Assembly (NCBI RefSeq): GCF_036370855.1
Contig: NC_088105.1
Span: 9,429,619-9,493,618, forward strand
DNA from: Dromaius novaehollandiae
Taxonomy: Eukaryota; Chordata; Aves; Casuariiformes; Dromaiidae
Direction: 5' to 3'
Length of the DNA: 64,000 bases
Shown here: positions 13,889-24,555 of the stretch, one piece after another
Layout of the letters: each line of letters starts with the position of its first letter
How positions within the stretch are numbered: the first letter of the stretch is position 1
Notes under the pieces: model-generated
The model's database searches: none
What the model was told of the DNA's origin: nothing
What the model saw: the letters and a program-made list of their open reading frames with translations, nothing else
Position numbers and translations under genes: made by a program

Positions 13889-13926
13889 AAAAAAAAAAGA
13901 GAGAAGGAAAAAGAAAGAAAAAGAAA
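13889..13926. repeat. Purine-rich A/G tract
   Basis: A run of A is followed by GAGA, GGAAAAAG and AAAG units, giving about 38 nt of nearly pure purine on the + strand upstream of the promoter candidate. Confidence 0.7.
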
Positions 13927-14321
13927 ACCCGCGCTGAACTGCCAAGCGGGAGAGCGGCGAGCGGAGGAAGGAGAGAGGGAGCGAGCGAGGCTCCCGGGCG
14001 GGCTGGAGCCCGGCGCGGCTGCCCGAGACCCCGCGAAAGGATGGCTCGGAGCCGCCGGGGCTGCGCCCGCCGGTGAAGGCAAGGACAGCGCAGGTGCCGC
14101 CGGCCCCGGCCCCGGCCCCGGCGCCGGCGGGGGGAGCGCCCGGCCCGGCGCGCCCCGTCCCGCGGCGCCCCCCGCGCTGCCCGTCCCGGGGCTCCCCCCG
14201 CCGCGCCGAGCCGCGCCGGGCAGCGGGTGCCCGCGGTGCGCGGCGGCGGGAGCGGGGTGCAGCGCCCTGGGCAGCGCCGGGAGGCGGAGGGAGGGGAGGG
14301 GAGGGCGACGCGCCGCTCGGG

Positions 14322-14356
14322 GTTTATTAGATTGGACATAATCATCTTTAAATAAG
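14322..14356 (+). promoter_or_regulatory. Candidate PAPPA2 core promoter (TATA-like box, inverted CCAAT)
   Basis: An AT-rich island of about 35 bp interrupts otherwise extreme GC. It holds ATTGG (an inverted CCAAT core) at 14331-14335 and TTTAAATAA at 14347-14355. If the latter works as a TATA box, transcription would begin near 14380, giving a leader of about 430 nt before the start codon. Position and composition fit a core promoter, but no transcript evidence is available. A start further upstream with a noncoding first exon is the main alternative. Confidence 0.4.
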
Positions 14357-14425
14357 GCGGCCCCCCCCACCGCCTCGCCGGCGGGGGGAGCGGGCAGCGC
14401 CTCGGGGCTTCCTAGATAAGGGCAT

Positions 14426-14449
14426 CTAACGCGTCGCCCTCTCCCGCAG
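14426..14449 (+). other. Possible 3' splice site in the 5' leader
   Basis: A branch-point-like CTAAC at about 14426-14430 is followed by a short pyrimidine-rich stretch and CAG ending at 14449. If used, a separate noncoding exon 1 would lie upstream and the coding exon would begin at 14450. It fits the splice consensus but is unproven. Confidence 0.25.
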
Positions 14450-14705
14450 GCAGCGCCGGGCTCCCGCGGAGAGGCGGCGGGGAGCCGCGCTGTGCCAGCC
14501 GCGCAGGGGCCGCCGCGCCCCGCCAGGCAGCGGCCCCCCCGCGCCCTGCCCGGCCCGGCCGCGGGCAGCGGGGTCCCCGCGGCGGTCCCCGCGCCTTCCT
14601 CCTCCTCCTCCCCCCCTCCTCCTCCTCCGCCCGGGCCGCAGGAGCAGAGGGGAGGAGAGAGGTGCCGGGCAGAAGTTGGGGGCAGCGGCCGCGGCGGGCG
14701 GGAGG

Positions 14706-14756
14706 ATGCCCCGGCGCTGCCCGGGGGCCGCCGGCTGCCGGCCGCAGCCCACCTGA
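14706..14756 (+). CDS. Upstream ORF of 16 codons in the PAPPA2 leader
   Basis: This is the first ATG downstream of the promoter candidate. It has A at -3 and reads 16 codons (Pro, Arg, Cys and Gly rich) to TGA at 14754-14756. It is in the same frame as the main ORF, so that TGA also serves as the in-frame upstream stop fixing 14811 as the first usable in-frame start. The uORF ends 54 nt before the PAPPA2 ATG, and the gap is mostly a GGC repeat. uORFs of this kind often lower translation of the main ORF. That is inferred here, and the peptide itself is unlikely to have a function. Confidence 0.4.
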   Translation: MPRRCPGAAGCRPQPT

Positions 14757-14760
14757 GCGC

Positions 14761-14799
14761 GGCGGCGGAGGCGGCGGCGGCGGCGGCGGCGGCGGCGGG
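14761..14799 (+). repeat. (GGC)n repeat in the 5' leader
   Basis: Thirteen triplets: two GGC, one GGA, nine uninterrupted GGC and a final GGG. It ends 11 nt before the PAPPA2 start codon. In mRNA it would be a strongly structured element between the uORF stop and the main start. Confidence 0.9.
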
Positions 14800-14810
14800 C
14801 CGGGAGCACC

Positions 14811-15351
14811 ATGCGGCGCCGCGGGGCGCCCCTGGCCGCGCTGCTGCTGCTGCTGGCGGCGCTGAGCCCGGGCGCCGCGGAGCCCGCGGCGGAGCCCCGG
14901 CCGCCGGGCCCCCCGCGGGGCCAGGGCTGCGGGCTGCCGGCGCCGGGCCGCCGCGCCGCCCCCCCGCACCACCCCTACGGGCTCTACCCGGGCCGCGCGG
15001 CGCGGGGCCCCGGCGCGCCCCAGGTGCTCGGCGCTGCAGCCCCGGCGGGCGGCGGGCGGCCGCGGGGCCGGCGGCCGCGGGGCGCCGGCGGCGGCGGCGC
15101 CGAGGACACGTGGGGCGAGCCGGCCGCCTTCCCCCGGCGGGACAGGCTCCGGGGCCGGGCGCCGCAGGGCCCCGGCGGGGCCGGGCCGAGCCCCCCCCGC
15201 GGCCGGGCTCTCTCCGCCCTGTACTTCTCCGGGAGCCGGGAGCAGCTGGCGGCGAGGCCGGAGGCGCTGCCCGACATCCCGCGGGCGCAGTTCACCGTGG
15301 AGGTGTGGGTGAAGGCGGAGGGAGGACAGAGCAACCCGGCCATCATCGCAG
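14811..15351 (+). CDS. Pappalysin-2 coding exon 1: signal peptide, pro-region, start of laminin-G domain
   Basis: The exon encodes 180 codons plus one base. The start is the first ATG after an in-frame TGA at 14754 and has A at -3. Residues 1-23 form a signal peptide: three arginines, a leucine/alanine core and likely cleavage after Gly-Ala-Ala. Residues 24-135 are a low-complexity Gly/Pro/Ala/Arg pro-region with possible furin-type sites at Arg-Gly-Arg-Arg (85-88) and further Arg pairs, and with a single cysteine at 40. Mammalian PAPPA2 has a longer pro-region; from my memory of the human active-site numbering this protein is about 130 residues shorter before the zinc site. From residue 136 (ALYFSG) the laminin-G fold starts and aligns well with PAPPA2 ([20 protein letters not shown]). 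The donor is CAG/GTAACG, phase 1. GC is extreme. Confidence 0.93.
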
Positions 15352-16238
15352 GTAACGTCGCCCCCCGGCTGCCGCAGGCCCGGGCGGGGAAGGGAGGGAC
15401 GGGGCCCCGCTGCCCCCGCCGCGCCGCGCCGCGCCGGCAGGTGCCCCCGGCCGGCCCCGCCGCCCGCCTCCCTCCTCGCCCCCCCGGGGAAACGCAGCCG
15501 GGACGAGCTCCCCGGGTCCCCAGCGCCGCCTCGCAGCCCCGGGGCAGCCTCCGTCCCCGGGCGCTCGGGGCAGAGCCCTCCCGAAGTGCCACCGCGAGGG
15601 GCGGGGGCGCGGGGAGCCCGGGCCGGGCCGAGGGCGCCGGAGGCCGGGGACGGGGCCAGCCCGGGACCCCCGAGCTGCCCTGCGGGGGCCGGGGCTGCCC
15701 GGCGCCTTGGCCCCGCTCACCTGCCTTTGCCACCTTGGCCGCTCTCGGCAGGTGACACCACGCAGCCACCCGACCCAGGGCCCTCGCGTCTTGGCAGCGT
15801 CCCAAATATCCCTTGTTTCCTCGAGAGCAAAACCTAAAATGACCCCCTCCCCTTCCCTCAACTCCCCCGTCCTTCCAGGCCCGAGCGTTGCTCTGCGCTG
15901 CGGGAAAGCAGCCCCAAACCTGGACGGGATCCAGGCTCCGTGTCTCGGGCTACTATCTAGTTTCTGGCTTTCCTTTCATCGTCGCGTTCTGGGCAGGGAG
16001 CTGAAAGGCCCCTTTTGGGGACATGCCCCGAGCTACCGCGGCTCCTCGAACCCCCCTGCTGCATTCCTTTCTTCCCCCGGGGGCCTGCGGAGGGGCGCGG
16101 AGGAGGGAGGGGGCTTTTCCCATTCTCTCCCCCCCGAGCCAGCGGCTGCCGCTTTCCCACATTCCCGGCCCGCCTTGGCCGCGCTCCTGGCGGAGTCCCC
16201 TCGGCCGCCCGGTGCCCGGCCGGGGAGCCCCGGGGCAG

Positions 16239-16271
16239 CCGGGCCAGGCCGGGCCGGGCCGGGCCGGGCCG
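16239..16271. repeat. (GGGCC)n pentanucleotide repeat
   Basis: About six GGGCC-type units, one with an A substitution, in the 5' part of intron 1. Confidence 0.85.
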
Positions 16272-16308
16272 CGCGGCCGCACGGTGGCAGCCGAGCCGCG
16301 CACAAGGC

Positions 16309-16380
16309 CCCGGCGGCGGCGGCGGAGCGGAGCGGAGCGGCGCAGCGCGGCCCGGCGCGGCCCGGCGCGGCCGGCGGAGC
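16309..16380. repeat. GC-rich tandem repeats (CGG, GGAGC, GGCCCGGCGC units)
   Basis: Short CGG units give way to three GGAGC units and then about two and a half copies of a 10-nt GGCCCGGCGC unit. The stretch adjoins the GGGCC repeat just upstream. Confidence 0.7.
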
Positions 16381-16787
16381 TGCTGCCGCAGGCGGGGGCC
16401 GGGGGCCCCGCGGACGCCGCCGCGGTCGGGGCCGCTCGCTGCTCGCGGGAAGAGTCTCGGTGCTGCTCCGTCCTTTCCCTCTTCCTTCGCGCCGGTGGCA
16501 AAGCAACAGTGGCGGCTGCGGTGCAGCGGCTGCTGCCGGGGGCGGCCCGGCCCGCGTTGGAGAAGACCTTCCCCGAGGTCCGGGCGATGAGCGCGGCCCC
16601 GAACCCGCTCGGCAGAGACGATGGCAGCTTTTGCCTGCTGGGAGCTCAACTCCCGTCTCTAAGCGCAGGCTGAGGAACAGGCAGGTGATGCTCAGCCTGG
16701 AGAGCCTGAGGAGAAACAGGAGACTAAGGCACAGGCAGGGAGATGCGAGGTGCGGACCAGTGCTGTGGGTTGGAAAGGAAAAATTCC

Positions 16788-16852
16788 AGACCTCACCTGA
16801 GGAGCTGAGACCTCACCTGAGCTGGCCTGAGGTGAGGACCTCAGGTCCTCAC
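16788..16852. repeat. E-box direct repeats and a 21-bp palindrome
   Basis: AGACCTCACCTGA occurs twice, 20 nt apart (from about 16788 and 16808). The right end is a perfect inverted repeat with 10-nt arms around one base (16832-16852), overlapping a CACGTG at 16850-16855. Two CACCTG E-boxes therefore sit beside a CACGTG E-box. CACCTG pairs are bound by ZEB and SNAIL factors in other genes; binding here is inferred. Confidence 0.6.
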
Positions 16853-17552
16853 GTGAGCTTGCCTGGCAGTGGAGGCAGGGCTGGGGGACTCCCTGCACCG
16901 CTGCTCGATGCACGCTTGCCAGGACGGGTGTCTGCGGCAGGATGCAACCGGGACAGAGGAACAGCCCCCGCGCGAGGCAGGCAGGGCTGGGGCGGGGATG
17001 GCAGATGCCGCGGGCAGGCACCTGCAGTCAGAGGGTTTTGGGGTTCCTCTCTGGGAGAGCTTGAGGGCCACTGCGTTCCCGTGCCTCCCCCTCTGAGCTG
17101 GCTGGCTGGGCGAGAGGAGCTTCACCTGCCCTCACCCTCTCCCCCAGTGCAAACTCCCCTCTTTATTCTAACTCTCTCTGCTTGCGATCCCTCCACTGAA
17201 CTGCCTCCTGCCTCACTATCCGCCTGACATGTCTCATTAATTTTTCTCCCTGGCTTGCCGGAGCAATAGCCGTGTCTTCGCTGCAGAAAAGGGAGGAGGG
17301 ACTGGCTGGAGGCTGGGTGGCAGAGAGGGAAAAACAGCCATTGCGCGAGGAAGCTCGAGGAAACTGAGTGTTCGGCTTGGTGCTTGCCTTCCCCATGGGG
17401 GTCTCGGCTGCCTCCCGGCTCACGGCAGCCGGTTGGGACCTGCGGACACACTCCCACCCGGTTGGCAGCACAGCTGCTTGCATCTGGAGATCTGGCCTGC
17501 AGGTGTTGGGTTTTGCTTTCCTCAGCCAGCCAGTATTTCTTTTTTCCCTTCC

Positions 17553-17572
17553 TTTTTTTTTTTTTTTTTTTT
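17553..17572. repeat. T homopolymer within a pyrimidine tract
   Basis: Twenty T in a row, preceded by about 20 nt of C/T. Confidence 0.85.
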
Positions 17573-18360
17573 CCCCTTGAGGAGGGCAGGCCAGTTGTTA
17601 CACAGAGATGAAAGCGCTGTCCATAACCACTGGCACGCACTCGAGTAATATCCCTCGGCCTCCGGGCTCCAGCGTTTGAGTCAGTCCCACGCGCCTCCTG
17701 CTTTCTGAGTCACTGCCCGCTTCCCACCCTCTGCCCGCAGCCGGGAACGCGGGGCCCGGGTGCACGGCGCGGGACGCAGCGGGGCGGGCCAGCACCGGCC
17801 GGTGTTTCGGCAGAGCAGGTGACCCAGGCGGCTGCAAGCCCTTTCGCCTGTGCTGAGCCTGCCTCCTTGCTGCTGCTCCCGGCCCTGTCGGCAGAGAGGG
17901 GACCGAGCCGTGAGGCTGCCAGAGCTGTGGAGGAGCTTGCTTGCTGGAGATGCTCCAGGTGCCGGTGTGCGTGTGAGGGAAGGCGGGTGGAAAGCAGGGC
18001 AGAGCTGAGCATCTCCCGGCTTCGTTGCCTGGTAAATAAGGCCAAGCTGGCAGCTCTGCCCAGGTAAAGAAAGCTGCTCTGTCAGCTGGTTCGATTGCAT
18101 CAGGGATTGCTCCTTTGTGAAAGAATCAGGAGTTCAGGCTTCGTTCTTGTAGGTGTTTTTTTCTTTTGCCTTAGAGATGCCCCGCATGGGGCCATTAGTC
18201 CCTGCGAGCCCCCCTCGCATCGGGGGGTTTCTGTCAAGGCGTGACCCCAGGTGCCCTTGCACGGCCACCTCCGTGGAAGGCGACTCATCCCACTTGCGCT
18301 GCACGTTGTCGCTCCTCCGCATCTCTCTCACTTTGGGCAGCAGATGAGAGTCCTTTCATG

Positions 18361-18368
18361 TGACGTCA
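18361..18368. promoter_or_regulatory. Perfect CRE palindrome (TGACGTCA) in intron 1
   Basis: The full 8-bp cAMP response element is present about 3 kb downstream of coding exon 1. The role is inferred from the motif alone. Confidence 0.3.
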
Positions 18369-21300
18369 TTTGTTTTTCTGCCTTTTTTATTTTCCCTCAT
18401 CCAAGGCTGCTCTGCTTCTGGTAAACTACGAAGTGATTTCCCCTCGTGCCAGGCTGTGATTTGTTATTACTCAGATCAGACTGGGTCAGGAGAAAATCCC
18501 TAACCAGAAGCAGTCTCAGATTTCTGCTGTGGCTGAGGCTGAGACCAGGTGTCTTCCTCTGGCTGCAGCTCTGCTGGGTTAAGCCTTTCGGCTGCCCCAA
18601 GCGGCTCACCGCCTTGCGCCGCGAGAGGTGGCCACCTTCTCCGACCAGCTGCTCTGGCTGCCGTCAGACACTCGCTAACCCGTGCTGGCCAACACTCTGC
18701 TGGTGAAGATGTTTAAGGAAACAAGGATGCTTTGATGGCCCTGGCCAGGGAACAGTGCCACGTCTCGTCCTGTTGGGAGAGCACATCGCACTGAGTCCGG
18801 CACATTGTCTGGTACGATCTCAGGTTTTCCCTTCCCTTCCCTCATTACTTTCCTCAGTGTTTACTAGCTGATTCCTATTTGACCGCCCTGGTTAGGAACA
18901 CTTGGCAAAACAAGCAAGGAGCTGTTCTTGTTTCAGCCCCTCCAGAGCTTTAGCAGCCTGGTGCCTGAGTCTCAAAGCGTGCCTGGACTATCCCTTGTGC
19001 TGCGCAGAGAGGAGCAGGTAGCTTAGGTCCTGGCCCCAGCGGGAGGAGAAGATGCTGCTTTTGAACGTGGTCCTTACAAAGTGGTGCGTTTCACCTCTTT
19101 GGAGGCTTTTTCTCTATCAGAGAAAAAACTGGCAGCTTTCCTGTAGTCTCAAGCCACAGCAGAAGCCAAACAAGTTGTTTCTCAGCTGTCTCAGCTCTCC
19201 TGACTTTACACTCCAGTCGCAGGGGACCAGCGTTCAAATGGGCTTCTCTTCCCTGCTCCCTGCCTCCGTCTGAAGCCTGTGGGGCAGTTCATTTTTGTGT
19301 CCCCTATTCCCTAAACATTTTTAGTGTGTTTGGTCTAATAGAGGGTGTTTTACCGGCGTCTGCCCTTATACCTTCTGGAGATCCTATTACACGCCAAATA
19401 GCCAAACCCCCAGTGCTGCTGCCTCATTGCCAAGCAGACACTGAGACCGAGCTTTCCACTTCCGAGCTTGCCTGCGTTAACTGGGTACCTGGCCATTTCT
19501 TGGCCAGAGTGGGAAGCTTTCAGCAGTGTTTGCAATAGCCTTCCCCACCAGCCCTGGAGGTCCCAGCTGCATTCTTTGGGGGGCATTTTTGTGGCCGTTT
19601 TTTTCACGTATCAGTGCTTAAGCTGAGCTGCTTCTCTCCATTTTTTGCATGGTTGCCAGCAAGTCTTGTTTTTAAACCTGAATTTATCACTCTAATCACT
19701 GACAAACGTCACAAACCTGATTAGATTTCCCCTTTCCCATCGTATAGATTAGAAGCAGAGTTGCACTTACGGGTGCTGAGGCAGTCGGCTTCCATTTCCT
19801 CTGCAAGCGGCTGTTTCCCTTTCTGGTGGGCCGCCCCCCAGGAAAAAATTTCAAGTTCCTTGGCAAGCTCCACGGCCCTCCAGATCTCCAGGGCTTCCCC
19901 TCACTGATTTGGAGCTGCCAGCCCCAGCTTGCTCAAGGGGCTAGAAATTGGTCCCCTGCTGATTTCTTGCAGAGGACCTTGGGAGATGTCAGGAGCACAA
20001 GGCCACATCTCCGTGGTGGCCTGTCGGTTCAGGAAGACTCCCATCTTTCTGTTCCTGGCTAGCTCTCAGCTGGGCACCCAGCCCCACAGACTGTCGGCTG
20101 CTGCTGCTCGGCTGCCCGGGCTGGGTACCACAGGGCTAGCGCAGAGGCTTGTCCCCTCTGAGCAGCTGGACTCGGAGGAGGCCAGAGCCTTTGCGGGCGC
20201 CCCCTCTCATGGAGAGCTTTGCTCCTGAGGAGCTGTGGGTGGTCCCTCGAGGGCCCACCTTTGCCCTGCTGAAGTGGGATCGCTGCTGCAGCACGTGCCG
20301 ACTTGCCTGCCCACTCTGTAGCTGCCGCCGCGACAGGGATTTCCTCTCCGGCCCTTTCTAGGGAGTGCCAGCTGCCGCCCTAGCAGGTTCCCAGCTCTTA
20401 TCGTAGGGCTGACCGTGGCCTTATTTGAATTCCTCTGATGAAGTCTCCAGACCTTGCGTTGCGCTTGTTTAAGGTTCTTTTGGCCATTTTTGAGTTTGTG
20501 GGGCACTTCCAGGCTTGGCTCCAATGCGGGTTTGCAAAGATACCAGCTCAGCTCACGCTCTCCCCTAGAAAGCTGTTCCACCCTGACACTATTTTCTCGG
20601 TTTTTACCTCAGTGCTTAATCAAATTTGGGGCACTCTGAATTGTTACAAGGTGAAATGCATGAGTTTTCCTTACAGAGAAGGTACCAAGCCCTGTTTCTT
20701 CTACCCTGATGATGACCAAATACTAGAAGATGGCTTTTGAGTTTGCAGGTCCAAGCATCTTTCAGCCAGCATTCAGCTCAAAAGTACTCTCCAGCTTTGC
20801 TTTCTCCTTATGGCTGCAAGCCTTCTTTGACTGTCTCCTGCTTCTTGGCTTCCTTCTGTCTCAGCTTCCCTGGTCTTTCTGCCTCCTTTTCACAATCCAT
20901 CAGAAATCAACAGTTGGCCAAACCCCACCCGCCCACATAAGCTTTGTGCGTGGCTGCCTTTGTAGTGAGTGGCGGCATTTGTCCCTGTCTGGGGTGGCTA
21001 CAGCCATCCGATTGCAAAAAAAGGCACCACCCTTCCCACAACAGAGGGAGGGGTGCCTGTGCCTGCCTTTCAAAGGGGCTTAACCTAACCTTTGCAAATA
21101 TATTAGCAGCCTCTGGCATACTTGACCATGAGGCTGGCTTGTTTACGAGGGCTGGCAGGAATACGTGGGGTCATGGTAACCTGGCTGTAGTCAAATCCCT
21201 CGGATGTAATCCAGGAGGTCCTGCTGAGTAGTTTCTTCTCCATACATCTGTCTCTCTCCACTGGCCTCTTTGAAATAAGGTAGTAATAAATGATAGCTAG

Positions 21301-24300
21301 TTTCCCCAGGGCCGGAGGAAAGGAGTGATGTCAGGAGAGGAAAAGAGAGGCTGGAGAGCTACTGCCACTGAGTGGCGTGTGTCACGCTGACAGTCCCCAG
21401 GGAGAGAGGAGGCAGAAAGCCAGGACAGGAGTGGAGCGGGTGGCTCCTAACCTTTGCCTGTGACACCTTGATGCCAAGGAGCAGGGCAGATGGTGTATGG
21501 GATGGGAGCAGGAGGGTGACGGGAGCTGCTGAATCCGGGTGTAGAGATGGGGGGCCAGGTTCGGCTTGAGAAGCTCAGGCCAAGTTTTACAGAGGTGGTG
21601 CAAGGGCCTGTGTGTGAGTATGTTCAAGTACTGTCCTGAATCAGTTCACTCTAGCTTGCACCAGATCTGATGCAAGCTTTGAACTGGGGCAACCTCGACT
21701 TAAATTGATTCAAGAGAAACCTGTGCAGCTGGGTAGAGACAAGGCCAGGGAAAAACAGGAAGCTGAAGCATAAGAAATTTTGCAGTAGGAATATAAAAAG
21801 AAGGTGGGAGCCACAGCAGATCCTCAGGCACGGCAGCAGTTTTCAGCAGCAGTGGTCAGGCTTAGGACCTCAACAAAGTTCCTCGGGAAGCTTTGCTGAG
21901 GCAGAAGAAAGGCGATGAGGGCTCTGTGCGTGTCTAAGGCGCTGTAGTCCTGGCTCCCTGGCTCTATCTGCTCGGAGAGCTGTTGCATCTGGAAGCAATT
22001 TGTCTCGGTGGTGAGTAGGAGAGCAGGGGGCTCAGAGGCACGGGGAGGAGGTGTTGTTGTTGACGAGTTTATCATGAACTCTCGCTTCAAGGCGGGATAC
22101 CAAGATGCAGGGCTTGGAGGACTAGATCGCTGCCTGCTCGCCGGATTTTCAAGATGGTTTGAATTCCAGCTTGTCACTGTTGGCTGAAGGGAGATTCAGC
22201 AGTGGGCCAAGATTTTAAAAAGCAAAGCGGCCTTTCTAAGTGCCCATGGAAAGGCATTTTAAAGTGCTTGGCACCTGCCTTCTGAAAAATGCGACCTGTC
22301 AACAGCCGGACAGTCCGAATGTCGAAACGCCCTTGAAAATCGAGGCCAACCTTGCTTCCACGAGAAAGTGCCGCTGATAGGGCTTAGGAGTGTGATTCCA
22401 AGCCTGCTCAGCTCACCCCGGCAGATGACTGTGTGCACAACCTGGCTGCAGCACAAACTGAGCTGCTTTCAACACACGTGGGGTTACGAGCGTGTGATGG
22501 AAGCACCCCAGATATGGTGGCTCAGCATGTTACCAGCCGCCAGCAGAGCTGCAGTAATTAATTGCAAGGGGACCTTGAGCCTGTCTCAGTTGCAAATTAA
22601 ACACATCAGCTTACACCATCAGGCAAGCGGGCCAGGTGGCAGGCAGCAGCTCGGTCACTTCTTGCCTTTCGCTTCTGGCTTCCTTGTGGCTGATGGCAGG
22701 GGTACAGGCAGCTCAGACAGCTGGAGAAGAAACAGAGGAGGAATTAGTACCAATGAACGCAGACTGCCCTGAGCTGTGCCGAAGTGAGAGTATCGCTTCT
22801 CGGCTTTGCGCTCACAGTAGCTCCAGCAGTTAAAATGCTGATTTAAGGCAGAGACGAGGCCAGTTTTCCTTGAACTGTGTGTGTGGGAAGGTTTGGTACC
22901 AAAGGCTTGGCAATATCTCAGCCCACCTTGGGCCGCGCACAGGAGCACGGGTACTTTGGGATTCTCCTGTAGCCCACGGAGAGGGAAACGGGCCCCTCCG
23001 GAGAGCAATCCAGGCACCTGGAGATTAAAGTGCCTCGGTGATTTAGGGGCCCAGAGCCAGTTTTTTCAAGCAGTGGTTTTATCTCCCCTGACTAGTATTT
23101 AAGTGCCTTAGCACCATTGATTTCCAAGGGTATTAAGTGCCTGAATGCCTCTGGATCTTGACTGCAGGCACTCAGTAGCCTGAATTTCAGGGAACATTAG
23201 CAAGACTCCAGGTCCGGCGTGGACTAAAGTGCAGGTCTGCCACATGCCTGAGCGCACGGCGAGGACCCATGCTGAGAGGCCGAGGCCAGAGCTATTCCTG
23301 GCTTAAATGGCCTGGGGTGGCTTTACGCTTAGGAGAGCTTCAGGGGCTGAGGTGTGCGTCCAGCCAGCTGGAAGCAAAGCTGCGCTCTACCTGCTCTGGG
23401 GCAGGTCAGCTGAGAGCGAGCCGGTCCCCGCCGTTTTCCCCTCCCTCTCTGACCCTCGCCTGTCTGTGCAGGATGCATGACTGTGAAGCAAACTGGAGCG
23501 TAAGGAGAACTGTAAATCAGCCTGGAGGCTGTTGGGGAACAGTCCCTGGAGGAGGCTATTTTGCTTTGGGTTGCCGTGTTCTGATTCTTAAAAGCTTTGG
23601 CCCGCAGATAAAAAGCTTAGCGTCTAATCCCGTCCCGGAGGAGCGTCCGCACGGCGAGCCGCTCAGAAACACCTCACTCGCTTTGGCCGCTCCTTTGGCC
23701 TCACGCTCTCCCCTCCCCTCCTTTCCACACTCTTCCTCCCCTCCCGCACCCTCTCCGTTCGCTTGCCCCCGCTCTCCCGGCGCCTCCACCTGCTCGTCCG
23801 GACGGCTCGTGCGCGGGGCCGGCTGAGCCCCCTCCCAGCCCAGCACCCGCCGACCTGCTGCCTGGCCTCCCCCCAGGCGCAATCTGCGCCTCTGTTTTGC
23901 GCCCAAATCTCTCCCCACCCCGCCTCCTCTCTCCCCGAAACATAGGGAAAAAAAAAAACAGAGGACACGTGTTTCGAGTTAGCGCTTGGCCGCTGCTTTA
24001 AAGCGCTTACCCCAGGCGTCCTGGGTGCTCGGGGGGGTCGGGCGGGAGGCAGCCGCCAGCGGAGGCCGCCCGCCGCTGCGAGGTCCCCGGGAGCCACGGC
24101 CACGCAGGGTCCCGTCCGCGCGGCGGCAGCGCTGCCTTCTCCCGTCACCCGAAGGCCCCCCAAAGCGGCGCCGGGACCCCCCGCTCGGGCCCTGGCCGAG
24201 CCGCGTCCGGCGCCGGGGGCAGGAGGTGGCGGCAGCGGAGCGGGTGCGCGGAGCGGGCGCGGAGGCGATTGCGGGCGGGCGGCGCTGCCAGATGTTCCTC

Positions 24301-24555
24301 CAGATGTGGGAGCTTCCTGGCGGCCCTGCCAAGAGCCGCTCCGTCAGCTGACGGCGGACGTAACGGGCGGCCGCCCCGGGAAGGGGCCGCGAGGGCCCGG
24401 CTCACGCGCCGGGGAGGGCCGGGGCCGGCGGCCCCGCGTGCGCGTCCTCCTCGGCGCGGAGCCGTGGGCCGGCGCGTCCTCGGCAGCCCGCGGCCGCGCA
24501 GCGAAGCGCCCGGCGCCTCACGAGCCCTCCCCTGTCGCCTTGCCGCCCGCTGCAG

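Larger units (their letters stand above)
13400..16700. other. CpG island over the PAPPA2 promoter and coding exon 1
   Basis: CpG is very dense from about 13.4 kb, peaks between 14.0 and 15.7 kb, and fades after about 16.6 kb into intron 1. It covers the promoter candidate, the leader and coding exon 1. Such islands normally mark transcription start regions in vertebrates. The boundaries are judged by eye. Confidence 0.8.
15352..24555 (+). other. PAPPA2 intron 1 (9,204 bp)
   Basis: A GT-AG intron between phase-1 codon halves of Gly181. Its first 1.3 kb is still CpG island, with GC-rich tandem repeats near 16.2-16.4 kb. It also holds a palindromic E-box cluster near 16.8 kb, a 20-nt T run near 17.55 kb and a perfect CRE at 18361. 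The final kilobase rises again in GC towards exon 2. No exon with protein similarity was found inside; long open frames in the GC-rich ends are composition artefacts. Confidence 0.9.

Noticed and set aside
14412..15805. Long antisense frames opposite the promoter and exon 1
   Set aside because: They are Arg/Pro/Ala-rich, low complexity and without similarity; a composition effect of the CpG island.
15707..17227. 506-codon open frame on the + strand in intron 1
   Set aside because: It lies in the GC-rich start of intron 1, shows no domain, and its frame does not continue from exon 1. Absence of stops is explained by composition.
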